From: a virus
DNA: 64,000 nucleotides
Reading direction: 5' to 3' (one strand)
Virus record (IMG/VR): IMGVR_UViG_3300029319_000016
Location: 24,051-88,050 of that record
This document shows positions 35,791-45,434 of this stretch, in pieces. The first letter of the stretch is position 1. Each line of letters begins with the position of its first letter. The notes beneath the pieces were generated by a model. It searched no databases and was not told the origin of the DNA. It saw only the letters and a list, made by a program, of their open reading frames with translations. Both the position numbers and the translations under genes were made by a program.

Positions 35791-38700
35791 TTAGAAAAAT
35801 CTTTTGAGGGGAGCTGAAGCGGCTCCAGAAATCATTTCTTCAACCACACTTTCAGAAATTTCTTCATTTATAGGAGCAGTTGCAGTGCCACCTTGATTAC
35901 TACTTTCTGATCCGCTGGATGGATCTGGGATTACTTCACACAGGTCAGGTAAAACATAAGTTGTATAAGGAGTTTGAGATCCATCTACTATATTGTAGGA
36001 AGATCTTGAAAAACCTTCTTGTTCGGGATTGTTACTATTTAAAGTATTATCAGGTGTTGATTGGTTTAAAGTTCCTAACGCACCATCGGTACAATACTGA
36101 TCGTATTTATTGAAAGGTCTTTCTCCAAATTTTATTTTTCTTCTTTGCCACCAACTTAAAGATCCAAAATCTAAATTAATATTAATGTCAGGTATGTTAA
36201 GTTTTAACCATTCCCATGAATGCTTTCTTCTATTTCCTTTTAATCTATCTAATTCTCGAGATCTATAGAAAGTACTAAAAGTATTTCTTAGTTCTTTTCG
36301 GGTATGACTCATTACTTTTTCTTTCCACTCTTCATCTTCGTCATCAACCCCCTCATACCTTTCGCCATCACCTTTTCCAACAGATCTCAAATAGCCATCA
36401 AATGCTGAAATGGAGCTTGCAGCTGTCACTCTTTTTATAGGCAAGCAAAAATCTGTTAAGAATTTGAACTCTGGTTGTTCACACATTCTATCTATGTAAC
36501 ATTTTAAATCTTCACCTACATTTTCCCACATGCTTCTGTTCATTAAGAATTCATACATCGTGTAATCAGGAAGATCTTGTTCGTAGTGAACTATTGGAAT
36601 TGGATAAAAAGCCTTCTCAGGTACAATGTTGTTTCCTGGATTTGGAATCATAATTCTATCAATTCGTTGTCTTTCTATTTCACTATATTGTTCTCTGTGT
36701 AGTACAAAATTTGAGTTAACAACATTAGAAATTATAGAGAGCCTAACTCCAAACTTTATACCTATTGTCCCAGAATAACCTCTTGGATCAGTATCATCTA
36801 ATTCTGCATTTCCAAAAAAATCTGAGATACTAGTTGTATTATTTGCAGAATAGTTTATTCCAGAGTTTCTCACTTCTTGTAGTCTTTCTTGAAACTCTTC
36901 TATAGAAATCATTTTATTGTTAATTGAGCCAAATTGAGTATTAAATGCATCACCCGTAGCAGTATCACCCATTATGCTACCTTCCAATACAACACCATCT
37001 ACCATTGTATAATTAACGTCTTTTACATCAGTAATGACATACTTTTCAACAAAAAATGCAAAAGCAGGGTTTTCATATGAGACAAGATTATTTATTATTT
37101 CACGAGACTCTGGGGTATAAAAATTTAGGTCTTGTTGGGGTTTTCCAAAGTCATTAACATCTCCATATAGTTCAGCTGGTACTCCGCTTGTAAACCTCTC
37201 CACCTCAGTATCTCCAATTTTGTTTTTAGGTCCAATTGAAATATTAGAACTTGAATTAAGAGCAAACTTATTTAGATTTGCAATCCTTGGAGCTCTTTTT
37301 GACCCAGATTCTATATCTTTCTTTTGTTGTTTTTTATGTTCTTTTAAATAAATTTCAACCTCATTCTTTATAAAATACATACTAATTTGTCTAGCTAAGG
37401 CATTGTTTCTATAAATTCTATAAACTTTATACAAAAGTTTTAATTTTGACAAACCAATAATTGACGCATTAAATTTTTTAAAATTACCATTACATGCCAC
37501 TTCTAGTGCTGATAGATAGTGCGGCCCTAAAGCAGAGAATAATACACTTTTAATTAAATTATGTAGATAAGTAACATAACTTTCTGGTAGCGATGACTCT
37601 ACATCAACATCATCCTTATACCTAACTTCTAGATTAAATGCTTTATTGCTGCCATATCTATTTCCTTCTTCATCAAATTCTAAATTGTCATACTTTGATA
37701 CATAAGTTCCCGATGTAATTCTGATTTCGGAAACTTTTCTTAACATTTGTAAGTCTGCAAAACTGGGTTGTCTAAAATTTTTTCTAACTTCAATTAATTG
37801 AGTAAAAAGTGCATCCAAATCATTATCTTTAATTATGTTTCCAAGTAAAACTTCTCTTTCTGTTGATTGAACCATTTGTTCTAATACTAAATACCAATAT
37901 TGTTCTCTATTGAACTTCATAAAAGTTAATTCATCAGGCTCTTCTTTTATAGCTTTTAGCATTAAATTGTAAACCATCCCCGGTATAAAATTATCTACAT
38001 TATCTTTAGATAGGAAAACTTTTTCAAAAACTGGTAAGCATTTTAAAAATAGTTCAATTATGTAGGTTCTTACTATTAGTTTAGTTGAAACATGTAAATA
38101 AGCAAGGTCTGATTTACTAGCAATCAAATCAAAGGGTGGTTCCACAACACAAGAAGGATCAGTATTATATCTTTTGTCTTGTTTTAGTTTGTTTTCTACT
38201 TTTCCAACTAATTCTGCCGCTTCGGACAAAAATAACATGTTTTGGTTTCTTGGTGAACAAGCGTCAATTTCTGGTACATATTTTTGAAAAACACCTAAAA
38301 TACCACCATAATTAGCTGGTTTTATGTAAATTTTTGGATCTTCAGGATCACCTCCATAGATTGTTGGATTTAAAAACACAACTCTTTCATTTTCTGTTGC
38401 TGATTTTCCCATTTGTCCAGGTGGTGGTTTTTGCCAAGTAGATCTCTTGTTTGGATTTGCATCTTCTTTAACATATAGAAGATCATCATAAGTTATAATT
38501 TCTTTTGGATCGTATCCGAAACTTCCAATACTACTGTAAGCGTCTTCAACAACGTTCTTATCATAACCAAGTGAACTTGGGTCTCCCATTTTTTCTAATG
38601 TGTCAAGTATGTTTCTATTGATTATAGGGCTTCTATAGGAAGTTATTCCTTTTGGAAAGTTCTGCATTATAAGTTGACTAAAAGCCTCATGAAAATACCC

Positions 38701-41700
38701 TTGTATAACAGAAGTTGAAAAGTTGTCATTATCATTTATTCTAGTATTTGTTGGATTATAAATCGATAAAAAGTGTTCATCGTTTCCTGGTCTATATTCA
38801 TTAATTCTATCTCTCAAAAACTTTCTTCCTGCATAAGCTTGAAGAGGTTCTGGTTTTGTTGTTGTAGTGTATCCATTTATACCACTATTTCCTAAATGTT
38901 CTGAGGCCCAGTTCTCTGTATATTTATCGTATAGTTCTTGATATTTGGACACATCTATTGGAACAGAAACTTTTATTACTTCTTTTTCATAAGTAATATT
39001 TCCAAACTGACCAGTGGGACCACTAGGGTTATAGCTCTCAGGTGGAGATTCGATTTGATTATAATAGTTCCCATCTTCATCAAACTCTTTTCCGTTATTT
39101 TCAACATATCCATCACTTTGCCAAATTGGTGTTGTTACTCTGTTTTCAACAGACAAAGAAAGATAATAGTGAGGTCTTGTTATTGTTTCTGGTGCATCTT
39201 CATTGAGGTAATAATAATCAGAATAACCTAAAATTGATGTATAATTTATTTTTTCAATAAACATTTGAGTTTTAAAATCAGGTCGTTTAACAAAAGTTCT
39301 AGGAAAATCAAATGTAACCCGGCCCAAGTCTACTGCATCGAGATCCATTATTGTTGTAGATGTTCCACCTGGATTATAATTAAAAGTTTTAAATTTTGAC
39401 CTTACTGAGCTTTGGTTGCCAAAAAAAGCAGAACCAACAGTTACAGGAAACAAGTTTGTTGGAGAGGGAAATTTTATTCTAAAAATTTGTAAAAATGATA
39501 CTATAGGTCCAGAAATTAATAAATCAATTTTTCTTTTAATAAAGTTTCCTATTTTTTTAAAAACTCTATTAATAACTCCAGAGCCTTCTCCCTCTATTGC
39601 ATCGGCTTCATTATCATAAACTTCATTAACAGTGCTTCTAGTATCTACATAAGATTGTGTTGCATGTGAAATTCTCATTAAAAGCTTCAAAGGAAACATA
39701 GCTCTTCGCCACTTGTTCTTATGTTCCTTCATACTGTTGTTGGCGTTTGGCCAAATGTATTTCATCTTAACTCGAGTTTGATGTGAGGGGTCAAAAATCC
39801 AACCCTTAATAAGTTTTTTACCATCCTTATCAGCCAAAAGATTATTGAAAAAACCCAATTGAGAAGTAGACATGTCGTTCAAATATGCTATTTCTAGGTT
39901 TTCAAAAATTGCACCTGATACGACATCATCCAAGTCTTTTAAGACTTGTGGTTTTTGAGTAAATGGCTGTCTACCAGATAAGCCATCTGTGTCACCGTTC
40001 AAAAACAAGTCCCTCATGTCTTCACAATAAGGGTCAGTGCTAAATGCACTTTCTTGTAAATCTTTAAATACTTCTTCAAGAGCATCATCAGGACTTTGAA
40101 AATAAGAGCTTAACAAACCATCAAATGTACTAACAAGTAAATCAGAGTCTGGAGTTCCGGGTGTATAGCCATCGTCTTTATCTGTTCCAAAAACAAAATC
40201 TTCGCAAAAGATTTCACTACAAGTTCTACCAGAATCAGAATTAACTAAAGCGTTTAAATCATTTCCAATTCTTACTGCTAAGTCTGGGTAATTTGTATTT
40301 AGAGTTGTTGTTAAAACTCCCCAAAATGCTTCCCAATTTGCATAATCGTTTCCAAAAGCTTCGGCAATTTCTTCATGTTGTTCTTGTGTTAATTCCCATG
40401 TGAGCTCTTTAAGATTTATACTACTTTCTCCTGATACGAACAATTCATACCATGCGTCAATTGGAACACTTTCACTACATGTTTTTCCCCAATCTAATAT
40501 AACTTGTCTTGGCAATTTTACTGATGTTGTTTGTTGCATTGCAGCACCTACAGTGTCAGCTCCTGTTTCCATGGAAGTACTGTTTCCAGAATTACCCAGC
40601 CCGTTAGAAAAATTATTAGCATCAGCTAGTGGCTTACAATAAGCAGAAGAAATAGCATCAAAGATAGATTCATCATCATCCATGGAAGTTAAATAATTTC
40701 CAAGTCCAGATAATAGGTTACAAATATCATCAAGAACTGCTCTTAAAGCTTTCATTAAAAAAGCTAATAAAACTGCTATTATTCTTTTCTTCAATTCTTT
40801 CAAAAATTGTTCAACCATAACTTTTAAAACTCTTAAAAATTCTGGGCCCGGCAAGTCAGGTATTGGTGGTAATTTCCAGTTAGGTTTTTTACATGGATTT
40901 ACATCTAACGCAGCCCAAGAAGCTTTTGTCCAAGTATCAAATAATTCCTTATGAGGACAAAGTGCTGCTTTTAAGAAATTAAAAAAGATGTCAGATCCAG
41001 GTAAAGAATCGACCAAATCTTTTAATTCTGTTATGCTTAACCTATCTACAATTACGTCTATGTAAGCTTCACCAATTATTGTTAAAATTTCTCTAGCTGC
41101 TTTCTCATATTGATTAGGGTCATAATTTGTTGTCAACTCTTCTAGTATGCTGTATTTTGCATTATTTCTTTGATTTCTTAATTCTAATAAATCTTGCTCC
41201 ATAAATACAGATTTAAAATCTTCTTGTTCGTCACGAACTTCAAAGATTGCATCTGTAACTGTTCCATTATTGGTTCGTAAGTTATTTTTTTGTTCAATAT
41301 AAATGTCTTTTAATTCAGCATCATCTGTTGCTTCTATTAATTCTTCTGCGGCAGTGAATTTTTCTTCTAGTTCCTTTTGCGCATCTAATTGGTCTGACAA
41401 ATCATTAAACATTTCAGTAAGATTCTCTAGATCTTCTCTAGCTTGCAAGGACTCATCGGCTTCAGGTTCATTTTCTTCTTCTGGGTTTTCTGCTGGGTTC
41501 ATCTTATCTTCATAAGCATTTGTGTTTTTTGTTTTACTTTGTGATAATTTAACATAATCATCAATGTTAAAATTTGTAAAATTATCATTAAACCACGGAA
41601 TTTGTTCTAAAGAAGATCTTATTTCTTCCTCTACTTCTGCTTGTAAATCAACCGGTAATCCGATAAAAACTTTTCTAAATGTTGCTGCATCTAAGTTGCC

Positions 41701-44370
41701 CATTAATGCTTTTGCTATTCTTTTTAAACTTGTATTAAGGTTCATTCCTTGCATCATACATCTTAAAATGTCTAATAGGATTTTAGCCCAATTACAAGGG
41801 TTGACTTTATCTAAAAAATCGCCAATTTTTTCTCCAGGATCTTGAACCATTTCAGCAATGTAATCTTTTAAAGATTTACCCAATAAGCGTTCTAAAAATC
41901 TTTTTTCTGTTTCTTGTTTTTCTTTTCTCATTCTTTTAAAAGCTAATTTTGACTTTCCAACTATATCTGGTCTGGCTTCATTAATTGAAGCTTTAACTCC
42001 TTGTCCAAAATCTTTATAAATTGCAATTTGTTCTTTAATTTGTGGATTTTGACCAATTTCAAAACTTAATAATTCTTGATACCCTGTTAAGTTATACTCT
42101 TTTATAGTTCTACAATTTAAAGAATTTAGAGAATAGGCTAGAGCTTGTGTAAAACTACCCACTAAACCCAAAAGTAAATCTTCTAAAACGTCATCTATGT
42201 TGATGTTAATATCTGAATCGTCGGTACTGTTAGCTGCATTGTCCAAACAACTGTTATAATCATCAGAGACAATTTCTTCAGTATATTTTATAATCAATTC
42301 AGGATACGTAAATTTTACCATAAAATCTATCCATGGTGGTAACGTGTTTCCAATTTGTGAAACCATTTGCTTATGTTTTAAAACATAGTTCATTAAAGTT
42401 TTTTCACTATTATATTTGTCTTTAAATTGATCAAGACCTTTAGAGCATTTTTTAAAAGGACAGTTATAAAATTTTGCAAAAACATTTGTAATATTTTTAT
42501 CTTCATCAAATTTTATTTTTATTTCTTGAGGATGTTTAAAACCGTCTTCTTTGTTTCTTAATCTGAATCCGTTATTAGATAGTAATTTTTTTAAATCAGC
42601 ATAAAAATTTTCAAACTTTTGTTCGTATTGAAAAATATAAAAGGGTCTGTTAATTGTAGAATCATCATGGTCTTTTATTCTAATTCTTCCATTATTCATG
42701 TATAAGAAATAAGCTTGATACTCACCATAGGTTTTAAACAAATTTGTAAATGTTGATTTAAAAACTTTTTTTAAGTCCAAACCTTTTATTGTAACTTCAT
42801 TTTCGCTATTATCTGTATTAGGAGAAGCACTATTATTTTCACTTTCTTCATCAGCAATGTTGGATTGTACGTTTTCTTCTTGTATTTCAACCAAAGCAGC
42901 TGGAACAGATACTATAAATTTTGGATTTTGATACTGAAAGTATTGTGTAGTTGTTCTGCTACACCACACCTCTACACCAGAATAAAGCTCAATAGCTTTT
43001 GGATTCTGTATTAAATATTCATTAATTGCTTCACCAGTTAATGAATATTTTGTCATAGTAAGCCCATCACCTTGTCCAGACGGTACTGATTCAACTAATG
43101 GTGTAAATCCATCAAAAGAACCTATCAGTTGATAAACATTACCAGGAGCAAAATTTAATTTTAAATTAACACATCTATCGGAATCTACTGTAGAGCCGGG
43201 TGGAATCGCACAAATTAATTCTTCAGATGGTATTTTATTTCTAAATTTTAAAATTTCACTAATACCGAACTTTTTAATATCACTGAATAGATTTGAAAAA
43301 GTTATTGGGTTTCCGTAAGCCGAAGATATGGTTGGTTCTCCCTGTTCAGGTGTATTATCAAAATCATCTTTGAGATCCAACCATGTTTTTGTAGTGTTAA
43401 ATCCAAATTGTTCAACAACTTTAACAACTATTTTATATTTACATTCTGCTTCATCAAGCCACACATCAGATTTTTTTACTGATATTGGATTATCAGATAA
43501 AGTGTGATCAGTTCTGTTAATTGTTTTGGTATCTGAGTTTGTTTGTTTTTGCCACCATTCTTGATCAGGTTCCCAGTTAGTATTTGGTATGCAAGTAGGA
43601 CACAAGATAAAAGCGTTTGGATTTAATTCAACTACCTCATCTTCTGGTGGTTCTAATGGACTACACACCTCAACTGCTAAATCTCTAAATTGTGAAGGCT
43701 GACCATCTGGGTCTGTTCCTTCGACTATTTCTGGTTCTTCACAATCATCTACTTCTTCTATAACAATGCTTGGTATAATTACTCCCGGGATGAAAAAGTC
43801 TTCCTCGGCTTCTTCTGTTTCTGGTGGAGGAATGTCTTCATAAGTATAAGATGAGCGGTAATGTCTCATTTTCTCACCATAACTAACACCAGCGCTGTTT
43901 CTGCTTAAAACTTGGTCGCCAGATTTGCTATACACAGCAACAACACCATGAAATGTTGTTAATTCATCTTCTCCATAATCATGTCTACGATCATTATAAT
44001 ATTTTAAAATTCTATTTTGTAAACTATAATTTTCAACTAATTCTGTCATTCTATCGGTTAAATAACTATTTGTTAAAATACCAACTAATTTGTTGTTTGT
44101 TTCGTTCTTTTTTGCTTTTTTTGAATCATTACCATTGTACCATATGTTAATCCTAAAAGCATCTTTATTAGAAGACCAAGCTAATTTAGACAAACCAGCT
44201 GGTGAGGTATCTAATTTAATTGATCTAGTATTTCTTTTCCACACAAGAAGATGAACATCTAAAGGTAATGCATAATTTCTAGCACTTCCTCCAGCGGTTG
44301 ATAACCTAACCGAGAAGCTGTAAGATAATTTACTGTTTACAGTTATTCTATTGTTTTCATAACGTGCCAT
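35791..44370 (-). CDS. Giant baseplate-region protein of unknown family (2859 residues)
   Basis: This is the largest gene in the window. The first about 170 residues are beta-rich (SYSFSVRLSTAGGSARNY, FRINIWYNGND). A P/E-rich acidic linker follows, with VIIPSIVIEEVDDCEEPE. The middle is a mix of helical segments, with a pronounced acidic coiled coil at about 960-1060, a hydrophobic stretch at about 1190-1215 (IIAVLLAFLMKALRAVL) and many cysteines. C-terminal parts are rich in Y, N and E. I recognise no family or enzymatic motif. It lies between the spike-like gene and gp25, the place of large baseplate wedge/hub components such as T4 gp7 or a tape-like protein. A structural role is inferred from position only. 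Confidence 0.7.
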   Translation of the reverse strand: MARYENNRITVNSKLSYSFSVRLSTAGGSARNYALPLDVHLLVWKRNTRSIKLDTSPAGLSKLAWSSNKDAFRINIWYNGNDSKKAKKNETNNKLVGILTNSYLTDRMTELVENYSLQNRILKYYNDRRHDYGEDELTTFHGVVAVYSKSGDQVLSRNSAGVSYGEKMRHYRSSYTYEDIPPPETEEAEEDFFIPGVIIPSIVIEEVDDCEEPEIVEGTDPDGQPSQFRDLAVEVCSPLEPPEDEVVELNPNAFILCPTCIPNTNWEPDQEWWQKQTNSDTKTINRTDHTLSDNPISVKKSDVWLDEAECKYKIVVKVVEQFGFNTTKTWLDLKDDFDNTPEQGEPTISSAYGNPITFSNLFSDIKKFGISEILKFRNKIPSEELICAIPPGSTVDSDRCVNLKLNFAPGNVYQLIGSFDGFTPLVESVPSGQGDGLTMTKYSLTGEAINEYLIQNPKAIELYSGVEVWCSRTTTQYFQYQNPKFIVSVPAALVEIQEENVQSNIADEESENNSASPNTDNSENEVTIKGLDLKKVFKSTFTNLFKTYGEYQAYFLYMNNGRIRIKDHDDSTINRPFYIFQYEQKFENFYADLKKLLSNNGFRLRNKEDGFKHPQEIKIKFDEDKNITNVFAKFYNCPFKKCSKGLDQFKDKYNSEKTLMNYVLKHKQMVSQIGNTLPPWIDFMVKFTYPELIIKYTEEIVSDDYNSCLDNAANSTDDSDININIDDVLEDLLLGLVGSFTQALAYSLNSLNCRTIKEYNLTGYQELLSFEIGQNPQIKEQIAIYKDFGQGVKASINEARPDIVGKSKLAFKRMRKEKQETEKRFLERLLGKSLKDYIAEMVQDPGEKIGDFLDKVNPCNWAKILLDILRCMMQGMNLNTSLKRIAKALMGNLDAATFRKVFIGLPVDLQAEVEEEIRSSLEQIPWFNDNFTNFNIDDYVKLSQSKTKNTNAYEDKMNPAENPEEENEPEADESLQAREDLENLTEMFNDLSDQLDAQKELEEKFTAAEELIEATDDAELKDIYIEQKNNLRTNNGTVTDAIFEVRDEQEDFKSVFMEQDLLELRNQRNNAKYSILEELTTNYDPNQYEKAAREILTIIGEAYIDVIVDRLSITELKDLVDSLPGSDIFFNFLKAALCPHKELFDTWTKASWAALDVNPCKKPNWKLPPIPDLPGPEFLRVLKVMVEQFLKELKKRIIAVLLAFLMKALRAVLDDICNLLSGLGNYLTSMDDDESIFDAISSAYCKPLADANNFSNGLGNSGNSTSMETGADTVGAAMQQTTSVKLPRQVILDWGKTCSESVPIDAWYELFVSGESSINLKELTWELTQEQHEEIAEAFGNDYANWEAFWGVLTTTLNTNYPDLAVRIGNDLNALVNSDSGRTCSEIFCEDFVFGTDKDDGYTPGTPDSDLLVSTFDGLLSSYFQSPDDALEEVFKDLQESAFSTDPYCEDMRDLFLNGDTDGLSGRQPFTQKPQVLKDLDDVVSGAIFENLEIAYLNDMSTSQLGFFNNLLADKDGKKLIKGWIFDPSHQTRVKMKYIWPNANNSMKEHKNKWRRAMFPLKLLMRISHATQSYVDTRSTVNEVYDNEADAIEGEGSGVINRVFKKIGNFIKRKIDLLISGPIVSFLQIFRIKFPSPTNLFPVTVGSAFFGNQSSVRSKFKTFNYNPGGTSTTIMDLDAVDLGRVTFDFPRTFVKRPDFKTQMFIEKINYTSILGYSDYYYLNEDAPETITRPHYYLSLSVENRVTTPIWQSDGYVENNGKEFDEDGNYYNQIESPPESYNPSGPTGQFGNITYEKEVIKVSVPIDVSKYQELYDKYTENWASEHLGNSGINGYTTTTKPEPLQAYAGRKFLRDRINEYRPGNDEHFLSIYNPTNTRINDNDNFSTSVIQGYFHEAFSQLIMQNFPKGITSYRSPIINRNILDTLEKMGDPSSLGYDKNVVEDAYSSIGSFGYDPKEIITYDDLLYVKEDANPNKRSTWQKPPPGQMGKSATENERVVFLNPTIYGGDPEDPKIYIKPANYGGILGVFQKYVPEIDACSPRNQNMLFLSEAAELVGKVENKLKQDKRYNTDPSCVVEPPFDLIASKSDLAYLHVSTKLIVRTYIIELFLKCLPVFEKVFLSKDNVDNFIPGMVYNLMLKAIKEEPDELTFMKFNREQYWYLVLEQMVQSTEREVLLGNIIKDNDLDALFTQLIEVRKNFRQPSFADLQMLRKVSEIRITSGTYVSKYDNLEFDEEGNRYGSNKAFNLEVRYKDDVDVESSLPESYVTYLHNLIKSVLFSALGPHYLSALEVACNGNFKKFNASIIGLSKLKLLYKVYRIYRNNALARQISMYFIKNEVEIYLKEHKKQQKKDIESGSKRAPRIANLNKFALNSSSNISIGPKNKIGDTEVERFTSGVPAELYGDVNDFGKPQQDLNFYTPESREIINNLVSYENPAFAFFVEKYVITDVKDVNYTMVDGVVLEGSIMGDTATGDAFNTQFGSINNKMISIEEFQERLQEVRNSGINYSANNTTSISDFFGNAELDDTDPRGYSGTIGIKFGVRLSIISNVVNSNFVLHREQYSEIERQRIDRIMIPNPGNNIVPEKAFYPIPIVHYEQDLPDYTMYEFLMNRSMWENVGEDLKCYIDRMCEQPEFKFLTDFCLPIKRVTAASSISAFDGYLRSVGKGDGERYEGVDDEDEEWKEKVMSHTRKELRNTFSTFYRSRELDRLKGNRRKHSWEWLKLNIPDININLDFGSLSWWQRRKIKFGERPFNKYDQYCTDGALGTLNQSTPDNTLNSNNPEQEGFSRSSYNIVDGSQTPYTTYVLPDLCEVIPDPSSGSESSNQGGTATAPINEEISESVVEEMISGAASAPLKRFF

Positions 44371-44378
44371 TTTTTTTC

Positions 44379-45425
44379 CTATGTTGAGAATACATTTGTA
44401 CTTAGGACATAAGTATCAAATTTTATCTGTCCTTCGTCTAATCTTTCTACCCCAGTTTTTCCAGTTAAACCAGATTTTTCACCTAAACCTAAATAATTTT
44501 GTCTAAAAATTTCAGTATTGATTGTTTCTGTTAACTGTGTACTTATTTCTCTGACTTCATTTGCAATAACGCCTATTGATTCTGTTATTAAGATAGGGTC
44601 TGGTCCAACTGTAATATAGCCAACTCCACCACCAATGTGAAAATGTTTTGCAACTGCTGAGCTTAATTTTATAATTTCAGTATTTTGTCTGACAAAAGCT
44701 TCAGAGATAGCCTGTAGTTTGTCTACTATGTCGTTCAAGCAAATAATTAATTTGTTTCCTTTTACCAAAGGTTCTGGATCGTCTGAAAGGTTTGTAATAA
44801 ATTCTATTTTTGAGCCTACCAACATCTCACCATTTGAGTTCAATTCACCTGTCCATCCTAGGTTCTGTGCTCTGGCACTACCAGCAAAAATTTTAACTGA
44901 ATCTCTTCCAATTATTCTGACGTGGTCTGACTTTATTCCTATGGCAGCTTCTCCTTTAGGTCGACCAAACCTTCCAGGTGGTAATCCAAAATAGTGATCA
45001 ATGTCAGCTTTTTGTGAAATGTAAATTCTACTAGCATCTGAAAAAAAATTATTACCTACCAACTTATCTCTAGTTGGTGGCTCTAGGTCTTTTCTGAATA
45101 GTCCTTTTTTTTGTTTGTTTTCGGAAGACATTCTTCCTGCTACTATGTCTATGGATGCACATGGACTACCACCAATTTTTCCATAACCTGATAGCAAATG
45201 AGAATCTCTATCTCTTCCAAACACTATTTGACAGTTCAGTTTTTCATCACCACCCAATGGGTCACTTGAATTAGAATAGTTTATATCAGGATATACAAAC
45301 TCACTTTCTGCTTTTTCAAAAGTAGGCATTTCCTCATAATATCTTGTGTGTAGTAAACCAGGTCTCTTTAAGCCTTGTACAACTTCTTTTTGTAAAAAGT
45401 CTTTTGTTACATTTGAATTTTTCAT
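44379..45425 (-). CDS. Baseplate spike/hub-associated structural protein
   Basis: This 348-residue protein contains a beta-helix-like stretch at about 155-175 (AAIGIKSDHVRIIGRDSVKIFAG). It recalls the gp5/VgrG spike-type strands and related virion proteins. After it comes a helical segment KLIICLNDIVDKLQAISEAFVRQN. A histidine-containing SAVAKHFHIGGG turn follows, and a C-terminal helical part ends in LDEGQIKFDTYVLSTNVFST. It follows the peptidase gene after 9 bases and precedes the giant baseplate gene, the position of tail spike components. The similarity to spike proteins is by pattern, not a firm family match. Confidence 0.65.
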   Translation of the reverse strand: MKNSNVTKDFLQKEVVQGLKRPGLLHTRYYEEMPTFEKAESEFVYPDINYSNSSDPLGGDEKLNCQIVFGRDRDSHLLSGYGKIGGSPCASIDIVAGRMSSENKQKKGLFRKDLEPPTRDKLVGNNFFSDASRIYISQKADIDHYFGLPPGRFGRPKGEAAIGIKSDHVRIIGRDSVKIFAGSARAQNLGWTGELNSNGEMLVGSKIEFITNLSDDPEPLVKGNKLIICLNDIVDKLQAISEAFVRQNTEIIKLSSAVAKHFHIGGGVGYITVGPDPILITESIGVIANEVREISTQLTETINTEIFRQNYLGLGEKSGLTGKTGVERLDEGQIKFDTYVLSTNVFST

Positions 45426-45434
45426 TTTTTCTCC

